64,000 bases of DNA from Erigeron canadensis (taxonomy: Eukaryota > Streptophyta > Magnoliopsida > Asterales > Asteraceae). The stretch is taken from contig NC_057762.1 of NCBI RefSeq assembly GCF_010389155.1, positions 32,114,055-32,178,054 on the forward strand. Direction: 5' to 3'. The notes under the pieces were generated by a model. It worked only from the letters and a program-made list of their open reading frames with translations. It made no database searches and had not been told where the DNA came from. Of this stretch, positions 25,547 through 36,529 are shown piece after piece. Positions within the stretch are counted from its first letter, which is position 1. Every line of letters begins with the position of its first letter. The translations under genes were made by a program, and so were the position numbers.

Positions 25547-25925
25547 AATAGGGGACCCTTATCTTGAGAACCCATTTTTTTGTAAGAAACATGAGAACTC
25601 TTAAAATTCATATTGAAACACATGATTTTTTTATTCATTCACATATGAAACGTTATAAAAACATATGTCGTTGAAGAATTTTTTTTTTCCGAAACCTTAT
25701 ATATAGCCGTTTGTCACATGTGAACAAAAAACATGAAAAAATTCATTCACAAGTTCATAAAAGGCTAATTTGAAAGTTTTTTGAAAAAGTTTCTTCTATA
25801 ACATATATTTTTATATCATTTCACATGTGAATGAACAAAAAAAACATATGAACAAATATATAATATAAAAGTTCTTAAGGTTCTTACAAAAAAATGGCTT
25901 TCAAAATAAGGAAACTCCGACCACC
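25547..25925. repeat. Inverted-repeat MITE, about 380 bp
   Basis: The left edge (CTTATCTTGAGAACCCATTTTTTTGTAAGAA) and the reverse complement of the right edge share about 40 bp including CCATTTTTTTGTAAGAA. The centre has further mirrored ACATATG-type words. It is non-coding and lies just downstream of the Helitron. The superfamily was not determined because no clear target duplication was seen. Confidence 0.65.
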
Positions 25926-26001
25926 TATATATATATATAGGTGAAAGATAAAATGAGTCCAACTAAAAAAAGTCCATGTAACTTATACATATGTAAGTTA
26001 A

Positions 26002-26068
26002 CTCCGACCACCACCATGATCATCTCCGACCACCACCATGATTTTCTGGGCACCACCATGATTTTCCG
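26002..26068. repeat. Short tandem repeat, about 22 bp x 3
   Basis: Three consecutive units are built on CCGACCACCACCATGATnnT; the last is slightly altered. Confidence 0.75.
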
Positions 26069-26128
26069 GTAGGCCCGTCGCCGGGAAGTCTTGATGATTT
26101 TACAAAAAGGTCTTGTATATCGTAGTAG

Positions 26129-26548
26129 ATGATGATAATGATGGTTAATTTGAAAGGCTCGGGGCTTTTTACATTATCAAAGGCATCCTTTTTATGTCCT
26201 TTTCATTATAAATCTTATCAGGGTTCCTTTTCTAGTTTAAATCTTGAAAGTGGGATTCCAAAAGTTCTTGACATCATATATATGCTTGATTTTGACCTTG
26301 AACTATTACAGGCTTCACGACTGCTCTCGATTTTGTACATGCTTTCTTCCAGTCAAGAAAAATATGGGCTCCCACCTACCAGTCCTTTATCTGCAAGTTA
26401 CTGGGCAACTTATTTTCATCAGGCCTCTATTGGCACAAGCCTTAATCACTCGTTTCGTTCTTGTGTTGACAAGCGAAGCAATCTCGAGGTAAGTACTAAA
26501 CATAAGTACTACTTTTCTTGCATATTTAGGCATAGTTATCTAAGATAA
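26129..26548 (+). pseudogene. Possible gene fragment (unrecognised)
   Basis: A 139-codon open frame in A+T-rich DNA, with less biased composition than its surroundings. A plausible acceptor (ATTACAG at about 26311) and donor (GAG then GTAAGT at about 26488) bracket an exon-like block. Two overlapping frames are open across it and I cannot decide which, if either, was coding. Nothing in the translations matches a family I know. It sits 0.6 kb from a Helitron end, so a captured host-gene piece is possible. Confidence 0.3.
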
Positions 26549-27827
26549 GGGAGAAGGATGCTGATGAGGCGTTTAAGTGTGTATAAAATTTTCATCTAGT
26601 AATAGCATGACAAAGACCATAAATACGAAGATAATGCATCTTGCTATCTGAACTTGACTATCATATAAGTACGGGGCACAGGGGAAGTGAACAATCCATA
26701 TCACTTTAGGTGAATCGGAATCTGGTGTCAAATGACCTATGTGCAAATCGAGCAAAGCACATTACATAATTCTGTGGGTTTGATGCGGTTCTTTTTTGTA
26801 TGTTTTTTCTATTGATGAATGTCTAGGACCTGAGTTGAAGAGTTAGAGGTTTCCACCCAAGTATAATTGGATTTTTGTTGGCAGTTGGAGAATTTAAAAC
26901 AAACATTAAAACAATTGATATTATATATATATATGTGTGTGTGTGTGGTTACATACTTAAAAATTTATATAGGAAAATGATAAGTATATCTCAAAGCTAT
27001 GATTTGTGAGTTTATTACGTACATCAGGTATATAAAAGAGTCATATAAAAATAAGAATAAACATGATAGTTAATTTTGAGTATTGTTTATGTTTGTTTGA
27101 TTCATGTCAAATCTATTATGCTAAGATTACAAATTTGGTATAACAAATGACCATTCTTATTATTATACTCCGTATAACTTTATTATCCAAAAGGTAATTT
27201 AAAAAAAATATGCAACATATGACTATCATCCAAAAAAATACAAGTAATACAATAAAGCGCAAAAAACTGAGTAGAAGACTCCCATGTTATCTACTTAATT
27301 TTCTTAAAACATCTCATTTTTATTAAAAAAAATTTGTGTAATATGTATCACATAATTGAGCTGTACAAGTATTTATGCACATTTTTGCCTATCACCCCAC
27401 CTCCTCTTACTAATTTTCTTATTCTCCTTCCCTACATTTCATCTTTCAATAACCCATCTTTTCCTTCTAAGATTCTTTTCTTTCTTTCTTTCTCTGTAAC
27501 TTATTCTGAATACTCTTCTTCATATCTCAAACACAAATTCTCCATTTTAAACAATTTATCTAGGTCCACAAACTTATTCAACATATGTCCAAAATATCTT
27601 TTTTCCCACGTGGTTTGCATACGAAGGGTCAAAACTAGCAACGAAAAAAGACACAGAGCATGAAATGCTAATATTGACAACCAGAGGGACCATTTATGAC
27701 AATATTTTTCCCATTCATCCGTGGAATATATTTACATATATATACGTCCCTAATAAGAAGTAAACCCTAATAATAAAAACTTTTCTCGAAATTGAATTAG
27801 GGGTAATCGAACATAACAAAAAAAAAA
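26549..27827. other. Intergenic and promoter of tandem gene A
   Basis: No gene is supported. The last 190 bp (27640-27827) is nearly the same as the sequence upstream of gene D (37090-37190 plus 37503-37585), so it is probably the family promoter and leader. It includes the shared block CACAGAGCATGAAAT and a GAAATTGAATT...AATCGAACATAACA leader. A pyrimidine-rich frame at 27334-27663 is not convincing as a gene. Confidence 0.6.
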
Positions 27828-30149
27828 ATGGCATATGAAGATGAAGAAGAAGCATTGGCTGGTGATGAAGAAGTTGCGATGGAAATACTGAGGAAAGAGT
27901 TTAAGTGGTACTCAGATGTGATAGAATACATGGAAAAAAACTTCCGATGGTCGGAGGTTCGCATTAAAGAAGACAGGATACTCTACCTGGACTTGCTGAC
28001 GGAGATGGAGAGAACGTGTGGTGTTTTGTGTGATCTCATGGACTCCTCCGCCGAAATCCACCTCTCAAACCTCAAGTCGTTGATCAACGACGAAAGAGCC
28101 AAGTTCTACAATTACTCGTTTGATTTCAGTCATAAGATTTCCGATCTCGCCCTCAAGGGTCACTTGGCTTCCTTTCAACCTTCTTCTGCTAAAAACTCTC
28201 TTCTTCCTTTCCCTGATTCCGATTCCGATTCCAAGGTAATTTTTATTTATTCTACCTACTTGGTTGCTTTATTTATTACGTACCCGCGCGTTGCGGCGGT
28301 GAAAGATATAGGTCATAGGAGGTGATATGCTATAGAGTGTCATAGCCAAATGCCTTAGCCGTACGGACTCCGCCCTTGAATTTAAAAATTCTTCAAAAGT
28401 ATATCGAATTAATGAGCATGAAATTTTAAGAACACCCATATAATTTTATTGATGTACGGTTTTTGAGATAAAAGATTTTAAAAGAATTAGAGGAATAAAA
28501 TGATTTATCGAATAGAGAGAAAGTTGTATGCATTGGTGTATGGTACATCATGCATTGTTATGTGTATATTGTTGAAATTGAAAGTTGAAACCCTATTCGC
28601 TTTATAATATAGTATAGATATAGATATAGATAGATATAAGCTTTGTGATGATGATGATGATGGTATATACTTAAACTTTTACAAGAGTTTTTTAATTCTA
28701 TGTTTATGCATTTTTTTTTTTTGTTTTTACTTGATAATAATTGAGGGTTTATTAGAGGACTAGGACTAGTTTAGGGGTTTTGGGAGCTTGGGAGAGGACT
28801 AGGTTTAATCTAGCTAGGCGGCTTTATTAGTGTGTTTCATAGGTTGCGCACCACTCGTTATTTTAGTTTTCCGTAGCGGCCTAAGGTACTCCGCTCCGTA
28901 GGTTGTTTAGAAAATAGTTTAATCCCCTTAGTTTTTAGTCATTTCTTATGTATAAGTAGACTTTGTTTATTATGCTCTTACTTTTTATGTTGTTATTTGC
29001 GTAATATGGTTGCTAGAGTTTATGTTATGTGCTAAAGTTTTGTTACCGTATGTTTGCTACCCTTCCCTACTCGTAAGGAGGCATACCCAGCGGACAGGTA
29101 TTATCGTCTTATCATGTTCTCGACAGACAGGTATAAACACTTTACCCTTTTACGGCTTTTATATTTTCCTGGCCGGAGGTCCTTATGGAAGCAGTCTCTC
29201 CACCTTTGGGTAGAGGTAAGACTGTCTACAACTCACCTCCCCCATACCCCGCGCAGGGATTGGGTACAGTTGTTGTTGTATACACAGGTAGAGGAAAGGC
29301 GGTCTACATCTTAACCTCCCCTATACACACACCGTGAGACCCAAAACCCGGGATTACGTACTTACATGTTTGACGAACTTTCAAATCATGTTCATTCGGT
29401 TCAAACTTAAAACTAACCACCGTTAACGTTCGTCCACGATACAGAGTCCACAAACACAAGACAAAACCTTTTTGATATTCTGCTTTAAGATTGAGCTTAT
29501 TAGCTTCACCACATCCTACAAATTTGCTTAAAAGAATTAGACTAGTCAATTTCATACGTCATTACATTTTATCTTTATTTCATATGCTGCTTTTGATGGC
29601 CATGCTTGTTGTTTATGTTTAAATAGAGTATATCCTTTGATGCATCAATATATACCTCGCCTCACGACGCTTTTCTTTTTCTTTTTCTTTCTTTTGCTGC
29701 AGGAGGATAAAAATGGGGAAACATTGAGCGAGAATTCATGCATCAGCTCCAACACTGATACACTTTCGCCACCGAGCAAGAATTCAAGCATCAGCTCCAA
29801 CACTGGTACGTACACTTTGTTTCTCATTCTTTCTTTCTATTGGCGATCGAGTTTTACTAGTCTTGGTTCACTGGCTTTTGTTGTTAATTTGTTATCTGGA
29901 ATCCTACTACATCTTTTCATACCTAATTAAACTACTACGTTTACAGAGCTACCTGAGATGATTACTAGAAAAAGAAAGAGGTCTCATGGGGAGGAGGAGG
30001 AGGAATCAAGTGGTACGTTCTACCTTGAACCACCAATTTTTCACGTGGATCTTCCTAGACCTTATGGGGTGTATCATGACCACAGCCACGACCGCTGTGG
30101 CCTGAACTATCGTTATGCTGAGGACGACGACGATTACTTTGATTTTTAG
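27828..30149 (+). CDS. Tandem family gene A, unrecognised acidic/basic-patch protein, three exons
   Basis: Exons are 27828-28235, 29703-29805 and 29947-30149. Joins are in frame with good GT-AG sites, giving 237 residues. I do not recognise the family. Residues 1-136 look helical and charged, starting with an acidic E-D-E-E-E run and containing F-K-W-Y and L-I-N-D-E-R-A-K-F-Y-N-Y. Residues 137-170 are Ser/Asn-rich with a duplicated S-S-N-T unit. Residues 177-183 (T-R-K-R-K-R-S) could be a nuclear localisation signal. The tail is acidic and His/Asp-rich, ending D-D-Y-F-D-F. No signal peptide or membrane segment is seen. Intron 1 was enlarged by a Helitron-like insertion and a SINE-type tail. 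Copies B, C and D follow on the same strand. The gene model is supported by conservation of exon borders among copies; function is unknown. Confidence 0.8.
28279..28618 (-). mobile_element. Helitron-like insertion in intron 1 of gene A
   Basis: Gene C intron 1 reads straight through TTATTTATTATAAGCTTTGTG. Gene A has about 340 bp plus a GATA microsatellite inserted at the same point. The left end carries CCCGCGCGTTGCGG, like a Helitron terminal hairpin. The right end in reverse complement begins TCTATACTATATTATAAAG, a typical Helitron 5' start. The usual CTAG terminus is degraded. No target duplication is present, as expected for Helitrons. Confidence 0.7.
29165..29275 (+). repeat. SINE/LINE 3' tail (TS-type) in intron 1 of gene A
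   Basis: It contains the widespread plant retroposon tail GTAGAGGTAAGACTGTCTAC...CCCCCATACCCC...GGGATTGGGTA ending in TTG repeats. Related tails lie at 36.5, 51.5 and 56.9 kb. The preceding 400 bp (28740-29160) differs in composition from the rest of the intron and may belong to the same retroposon. Confidence 0.7.
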
Positions 30150-31059
30150 GCACAACTACTGTTTGGTACTTTTCATTCACCCCTTTGGTGCATCTTATCC
30201 TTATGGCATGTGTCTTTTATATACAGTATTTCTTTTTATCCAATTCACTGTTGAATGCATATCAAAGTTTGAGACATAATATAGTCACATGAGTAAAAGA
30301 GTACCGCCAACATGATATGAATGCAGATCCTATGATGCTGTAGTCGCGTATAATCAGGTTCCAAGGCTAAAGATATTGTCCCAAACGATCCTGGCTCTAC
30401 TTGAGTTTCACCAGGCAGGCTGAAAACCACCTCTACCTCACTGTTGGTAGAACCCGATTAGGAGTTCGAATTCTTCTCTTTGTAACAACGTTAGCTTAAC
30501 AAACTTTGTCTCTGCACCATCTACTGGAAATTTCAACAGCTTTTAATGTCTTGAAAATTGCAATATTCTCTTGTTTGAAACCAGTTTTCATCCTCTAGCC
30601 TGTTTAAATGCGTCGTTTAAAGTTTGTATGTTTCGTTGCCACCATGGTAGTGCTGCTTCGATCTTTTGTTTATATTCAGAACCAAAGGTCTTGTACAAAA
30701 CCACATGTAACTAGTTTTTCAGCTTCTATACTTCGAGTATACATATTTGTTGATATATAATCAAATGATACCCTTACCTTGTGTTACTTCAGCCAAGGAC
30801 CAAAGAAGCTTAAACTATCGGATCAGAGTTTGATGACATCACTGTTACAGACTTTATCATCTTCTCTAGTGCCTGAGGTTCCTCTTTTCTGTCAGGTTCT
30901 TAGTTTGTAAAATTGTAGCTGTTTCGTGAAGTCTGAATGTTGTTGTATGTTAATGTTGTGTCCACATCATACTGTGATGGTATGTTTATATATATCATGG
31001 ATCTTTAGTACGTCTCTACGCTTGTGAAGTGTTTTTCGTGCATTATTATCTCCTGCTGA

Positions 31060-31285
31060 CTGTTCGATCGAGTTGGGTTTGCATTGGCCATTTGGGTTAA
31101 GAGGTCGACCCGTATAAATATTTCAGATTTTATATAATTTTTTTAATAGGGATATCAGTCAACTCTTTTGACCATAAAAACCAACCCGACAACCAACTTG
31201 TTAAACCACCAACCCGTTTGACCAGTCCATCCATTTTGACATTTTCTTCTTGCTGGTTGGTTGGGTTGGGTTGGGTTGGTAATTT
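31060..31285 (+). repeat. Dispersed GACCC/ACCCA repeat, copy 1
   Basis: It aligns along its length with 32450-32740: GGGTTTGCATTGGCCATT, TTTTTTAATAGG, ACCCGTTTGACC and CCATTTTGACATTTT all occur in order. Shorter pieces of the same wording occur in introns of VPS60, HISN2, the NT-C2 gene and the CDPK. Confidence 0.65.
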
Positions 31286-32149
31286 TCATTCACCCCGGCT
31301 TTTGGTACTCATGACTCATGACGTATACAGTATCTTTTTACTAGTATTTGTTGTTGATCGAATGCATATATACTATATATATCAAGTTTGAGACAGAGAA
31401 TGTAGTTGTAGTCGCACGAGTAAAAGTGTATTGATAATCAGATTCTATATCGTAGATGCATATAATCAGGCTCAAAAGTTAATGATAAACGATCGTAGCT
31501 CTACTTGAAATTCACCAGGAAGGCATCTAGGGATCGAGGGCCAGGCTGAAAAACCGCCACCTCCATCTCACTTTTGGTAGCATTTGATTAGGAGTTCTTG
31601 TTCTTCACTTATTAATTAGCTTAGCAAACTTTATTGCTGCTCCATCTGCATTGATGGTATGTTTGATTTAGATCATGGATCTTGGGTAGGTCTCTGTTTG
31701 GGTTGTATCATATAATGACCAAATTAGACTCCTGTGTGAAATGTTTTCATGCATTATTATCTCCTGCTGAGTTTTCGTGTTCATGAAACTATGAAAGTTA
31801 GGAATTTCATTTGCTGCCTAAAACTGAATCTAGTATAATACTCTTATGAACCAAACATATGATCATGACATGAGAATTGGCGGATTATACTTGGCTTACT
31901 TTTAAAATGTCAAGATTCTAAAAGGATTATTAAGATGATTTTATTGGAAATTGCATGGAAGTCAACAATCATATAAAGATAGTCAACAAACTTCAAAAAG
32001 ATTGATAAAAGTTTCGACAATCCCGAATTTGAAATATAATACTGTATTATATCGTCTGATGTTAATTTTATATTACGTTATGCACATGTAAATAATCAAT
32101 GTAAAATTTTCGACAATCCCGAATTGAAAAATGATTTTCTAGATTTTGG

Positions 32150-32382
32150 AGTCGGGGTACCTTTCGGGTATCTTGGCGAGAGGCGATGTTGTTTTGAAGG
32201 TCATGAGATTGAATCTTGAGTATTCCCTATTGGCCTCGGGCATTTACCTCTTTAGCGTAAAATGGTCTCCCTTTGGGGGTACCAGCGATGCAATGTGCCT
32301 CAAACTCTGAGCATATTACCTGTTTGGATGTCACTGCTCAGCTCGATGGAATGACCATCCCACCCGCTGTTTAAAAAAAAAG
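32150..32382 (+). repeat. Probable tRNA-derived SINE with poly(A)
   Basis: This GC-richer unit carries GGTCATGAGATTGAATCTTGAG (box-B-like, decayed) about 45 bp in, and ends CTGTTTAAAAAAAAA. The layout of a tRNA-like head, unrelated body and A tail fits a SINE. No second copy was found here. Confidence 0.45.
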
Positions 32383-32449
32383 TTTGCAATTTTCAGTTGG
32401 GCTGTTAATACCCAACTCCATTTGAAGCTCGTTAAATAAAAATCGGGAT

Positions 32450-32740
32450 AGGATTATGCAATCGGGTTTACATTGGCCATTCGTGTTAACATGTTGACTC
32501 GTAAAATTTTAAATAATTCAGTGTTTGTATAAAACTTTTTAATAGGTCGATCTGTTAACCAATTTGACCCAAAAACCAACCCTACTATCCATCCCATTTG
32601 ATTTGAAATCAACTTGATAACCCACCAACCTCGTTTTAACCCGTCCCTCCATTTTGACATTTTTTTAAGGCTGATAGTTTGGGTTCGAGTTAATGGGCTG
32701 AAAGTTTCGGGTTGGATTTTCCTACCCGATTTGGAGATCA
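32450..32740 (+). repeat. Dispersed GACCC/ACCCA repeat, copy 2
   Basis: It is homologous to 31060-31285 (see that entry) but more diverged. An open frame on the minus strand across it is only a shadow of the repeat. Confidence 0.6.
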
Positions 32741-33285
32741 ATTTCTTGTTGGATATTTAAACCTCAAAAACTAATTGGATGTATGCTCGCGAGATGCTGT
32801 GACAATGACGGTAACGACGACAGTGTGGTTGTGGTGGCGGCGACGGGGCAACTATGGTGGGATAATTATTAATGTAAAAGTTTTTGATGTAAAAGGAGAC
32901 AATGTTGTTATTTTATGAGTTGATATATTTATGTTGTAAATTTTTTAATTAAGGGTATTTTAGATAATTAGTTGCAGATGAAAAAATAGAAGTGATTGTT
33001 GAGGGGCTAGATGATAAATTCAGCAATATTTTGTTTGAAAAAGGGGCCTCCCCTTTATTAGGTAAAACAAATATGCACGCAATTCAGCGGAGATGATGGT
33101 TCATAGCGGGGACGACGATGTGTAGGTTCTTGATGTAAAAAAGTAGTGTTTATTATTTTAGAATTCAAGGTATAAATTAATTTTATTAAGGGTATATAAA
33201 GTATTAAATTGACTCATGGATAATGGTAGTTATATTAGTAAGAGCATTTTAGGTATTTTAATGATGAAAAGGTGAGTGGGAATTG

Positions 33286-33485
33286 GGAAAGGATGCGTTG
33301 AGGCGGAGCAGTTGACCAGACATCTAGGGGTAAAGCACTGTTTTGGTGCGGGCTACGAGAGCGGTACCAAATCGAGGCAAACTCTGAATACTAGATATGA
33401 CCTCAAAATAACAGGGGTCAAGTTCGGCCAGTGAGACGATGAGAGATAAGCTTCATCGTCGAGAGGAAAAATCACTAGCTAATTT
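33286..33485 (+). other. Nuclear plastid DNA fragment: chloroplast 23S rRNA piece
   Basis: From GATGCGTTGAGGCG through AGGGGTAAAGCACTG, GAGGCAAACTCTGAATACTA and GATAAGCTTCATCGTCGAGAGG the sequence is almost identical to plastid 23S rRNA. The region corresponds to the bacterial 23S segment with GGGGGTAGAGCACTGTTTCGG. About 190 bp is present, with a few substitutions and a small deletion near the right end. It is far too short to be a working rRNA gene, so it is a plastid-to-nucleus insertion (NUPT). It lies between tandem copies A and B. Confidence 0.88.
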
Positions 33486-33557
33486 GATTTATAAAAAAGT
33501 AAACCCTAATAATAAGAAATTGAATTGTGGGTAACCGAATCAACATAACAAATTAAA

Positions 33558-33635
33558 ATGGCATATGATCAAGAAGCGGACGATGAAAAAGTTGCGTTGG
33601 AAATACCGGAGAAAACATTGATCCAACCCAAATAA
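33558..33635 (+). pseudogene. Tandem family fragment (first 25 codons only)
   Basis: It starts M-A-Y-D-Q-E and continues D-D-E-K-V-A-L-E-I like the N-terminus of copies A, C and D, then ends at a TAA. The leader just before it (GAAATTGAATTG...AACATAACA) also matches the family. This is a broken 5' piece left by unequal duplication. Confidence 0.8.
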
Positions 33636-33795
33636 AAAAACGAGTAATTAGAAATTAAAAAAACTTAACCTATAAAAGTGGTAGGGTCTTTCGCCCCCAC
33701 CGTTCCGTTATTCCAATATTGTTTAATTATTAACCTAATACGAGTAATAATAATAATAGTAATCAAATCGAATCGAATTGGGGGAATCGAACAAA

Positions 33796-34387
33796 ATGGC
33801 AGATGATGAAAAGGGTGCGATGGAAATAGTGGCGAAGGAGTATGAATGGTACAAAGATGTGAGAGACGCCATGAAAAAAACTTTCAAATGGTCGGAGCTT
33901 GTACAAGTCGACCAGGAAGTGTTGCTGGACGCCTTGATGGTAATTTACTAATTTATACAATATTACTAAATTTATATATAACTCGATCACAAGGCTTTTT
34001 AATTGTTTTTGCTGCAGAAGGATAAAGATTTGTCACAGAACGAGAATTCAAACAACATCACCTTCAATAACACTGGTACGTACACTTTGTTTCTTTCTTT
34101 CTTTTATATTTCGTATATTATTATTAAAAATAATAGTAATACTATTCATGCTCTTTGCAGAGCCAGCTGAGATGATGATTACTAAAAAAAGAAAGAGGTT
34201 TCTTGAAGAGGAAGAGGATGAGGCAAAGGAGGAATCAAGTGATACAGACTACCCAGAACCACCACTAATAACTTGTTTCGACGACGACGGGTATCTTTCA
34301 ACAGATAATGATGTTACGTGTCATGGCCACAGCAAGTGTTACCACCACTTTCGTTTTCTCGAGGACAACGATGACTTTGATTTTTAG
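33796..34387 (+). CDS. Tandem family gene B, shortened copy, three exons
   Basis: Exons are 33796-33939, 34018-34075 and 34161-34387; all joins keep frame, giving 142 residues. Exon 1 has 48 codons instead of 132-136: it stops where copies A and D continue into the conserved L-T-E-M-E... region, yet still ends at a GTAATT donor. Exon 2 is 58 nt, 45 nt shorter than in A and D, because it holds only one Ser/Asn-rich unit. Exon 3 keeps the basic patch K-K-R-K-R, a longer acidic E-E-E-E-D stretch, and the D-F-D-F end. With its reading frame intact it may be expressed as a short variant, but loss of most of exon 1 could equally mean a decaying copy. Confidence 0.65.
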
Positions 34388-35792
34388 GCACAACCGTTTG
34401 GTAAACCATCCGATTACAGACTCTATCATGTTCTCTAGTGCCCGAGCTTCCTCTTTTCTGCCAGGTTCTTAGTGATCTGTATCGTGAGTAAGTCTGATCG
34501 AATGTTGTTTTACGTTGATGTTGTGTCCACTTCAATATACTTTGATGGTTTATTTAAGTCAGATCATGGATCTTTGGTAGGTTTCTGTTTCGGTTGTTAG
34601 ATGTTGAAGCTTATTTATGTCAAGGTGATAATTAAATTGCATGGAAGTCTACTATTGAATAAAGATAGTCAACAAACTTCAAGACGATTGATAAAAGTCA
34701 ACTAATTTATTAAGCTGTTGCTGGGCTGCTGTTGTGTTGAGTTGCTGGGCAGCAAAATCGTGAGGAGCAAGTTTTTCAATTCTCAAGAAGATGGAGATTT
34801 CGAGAAGCTACGTTTGGACTTCTTGCGCTCCCTTTTTCTTTTAAGCGATTCCTTTTTTTTTTTTCTTTTTTGCGTCTATATAATTTTTAACATTTGCTGC
34901 TTCATTTTAGGGGTATATTAAAGCCCGTACAAAAGTTGGGGGCCTTTGGATTTTGGGGGCCCAAAGCCCATGCTTGACCCACCATTATAGTTGGGTCGGC
35001 CCTATTAACAGGTTAACCTGCAACTTAAAAATATTACTCCCTCCATTGTATTTTAATTATCTTATTTTGATTGGTAAAGTTTTTTTTTTCTTATTTTGAT
35101 CGTAAATATCTTTGGTTGTGTTATATATTAGTTGATAAAAATTATATAAATGAAAAGTATATTTAAAACTCAATCAATTCATGTATTCAAGTGTCATATA
35201 ATACAAATAAAAATATTTATGGTCAAAGTTAAAAGAAAAATACTCAAAAAGTTAAATTAAGACACCGATGATAAATTTATATAATATTTTAAAGTCGTAT
35301 TGTCAAACCATTAGGCCCAAAACGAAACTAGGGCAGGTCAAACTAAGTTGTTCTTTTGTCTAATTGTCTTCACTTAATTGGGTTCGGCAAGCATTTGCAT
35401 GTTTATGGATGATGAGCTCTGCACGTACAATTGCATTGGTGGTGGATACGCACCTATTCGTTACAATTGTTGTATTTACTAATTTATACTATATTTTTAC
35501 CTAATAAACAAATTACCGCCAGCATCATTTGTTACTATTACCGCCATCATATTGCGTAGGTGATCTTTTGAAAATCTATATAATTTATTAAATTTAATCC
35601 ATAAGTTACTTAAAATTGAATTTTACTTTCCTAAAATCTCTACGACTTGCAAATTAAGTTTAACTTAGTAAACTTTGGGCCCGTCCATACAATTCCATTA
35701 TTGTTTAACCTAAAAATAAGTAAATCCTAACAATAAGAAATTGAATTGGAGGGTCGAATAAAATCGAACATAACCAAAAAAAAAGAAGAAAA
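34388..35792. other. Intergenic between copies B and C
   Basis: 34388-34700 is family 3' flank, also present after A and D. The remainder is A+T-rich with no supported gene. The last 80 bp is the family leader before copy C. Confidence 0.6.
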
Positions 35793-36389
35793 ATGGCATA
35801 TGAAGAAGAAGAAGAAGCATTGGCTGGTGATGAAAAAGTTGCGATGGAAATACTGAGGAAAGAGTTTAAGTGGTACTCAGAGGTGATAGAATACATGGAA
35901 AAAAAATTCCGATGGTCGGAGGTTCACATTAAGAAGACAGGATACACTACCTGGACTCAGAGGCGGTACCAGGAAAAAACTTCGAAGGGGGCAAACTTAG
36001 AAAACTTATGAAAAATAAATCTAAAAGGGGGCAAAATGTTAAAAACCTATAGAAAATTTTTAAAATTTTATGAAAAATTTAAAAATACATGACAAAATTT
36101 AAATTTGGAGGGGGGCATTGGACCCCCTTGCCCCCCCTTTAGTACCCCTAGACTTGCTGACGGAGATGGAGAGAACGTGTGGTCTTTTGTGTGATCTCAT
36201 GGACTCCTCCGCCGAAATCCACCTCTCAAACCTCAAGTCGTTGATCAACGACGAAAGAGCCAAGTTCTACAATTACTCGTTTGATTTCAGTCATAAGATT
36301 TCCAATCTCTCCCTCAAGGGTCACTTGGCTTCCTTTCAACCTTCTTCTGCTAAAAACTCTCTTCCTTTCCCTGATTCCGATTCCAAGGT
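35793..36389 (+). pseudogene. Tandem family gene C, broken copy
   Basis: The first 140 bp and everything after 36151 are nearly identical to exon 1 of gene A. Three faults are visible. One base is lost at about 35932 (A reads AAAGAAGAC, C reads AAGAAGAC), which shifts the frame. A 193-bp MITE lies in the exon (35958-36150). No exons 2 and 3 follow before copy D begins. The exon still ends at a GTAATT donor (36389/36390), and its intron retains a SINE tail fragment, as in gene A. C and A are therefore a recent duplicate pair. Confidence 0.9.
35958..36150 (+). mobile_element. 193-bp MITE inside exon of copy C
   Basis: Comparison with gene A gives exact boundaries. Inserted sequence starts CAGAGGCGGTACC, ends GGTACCCCTA-like (AGTACCCCTA), and is flanked by GACT on both sides (35954-35957 and 36151-36154). 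The interior is A/T-rich with AAGGGGGCAAA words and AAATTTTTAAA runs. A diverged relative lies at 53596-53785. The ends are only roughly inverted; the superfamily is uncertain. Confidence 0.85.
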
Positions 36390-36529
36390 AATTGTTTATT
36401 TATTTTTATTAATTCTACCTACTTGGTTGCTTTATTTATTATAAGCTTTGTGATGATGGTAAATACTTAACATGATTTTTTAATTCTATGTCTATGCGTT
36501 TATTTTTACTTAATAATTAAGAGGAACAA

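Larger units (their letters stand above)
30150..33285. other. 3' flank of gene A and decayed duplicates; no intact gene
   Basis: 30150-31060 is shared with the flank after gene D (38866-39300). 31290-31760 is a second, older copy of that flank without an exon in front of it, implying a lost family member. 32790-33270 has GGCGG-rich patches and TTAATGTAAAAG/TTGATGTAAAA blocks resembling the Helitron at 37.2 kb, here without recognisable ends. No supported gene is present. Confidence 0.65.

Noticed and set aside
27334..27663. 109-codon plus-strand frame before gene A
   Set aside because: Pyrimidine-rich, no recognisable protein, absent before the other copies, and no splice logic; likely non-coding upstream DNA.
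33290..33480. Possible nuclear rRNA gene
   Set aside because: Only about 190 bp, without neighbouring rRNA sequence, and the wording is of plastid 23S rather than nuclear 25S; treated as a plastid DNA insertion.
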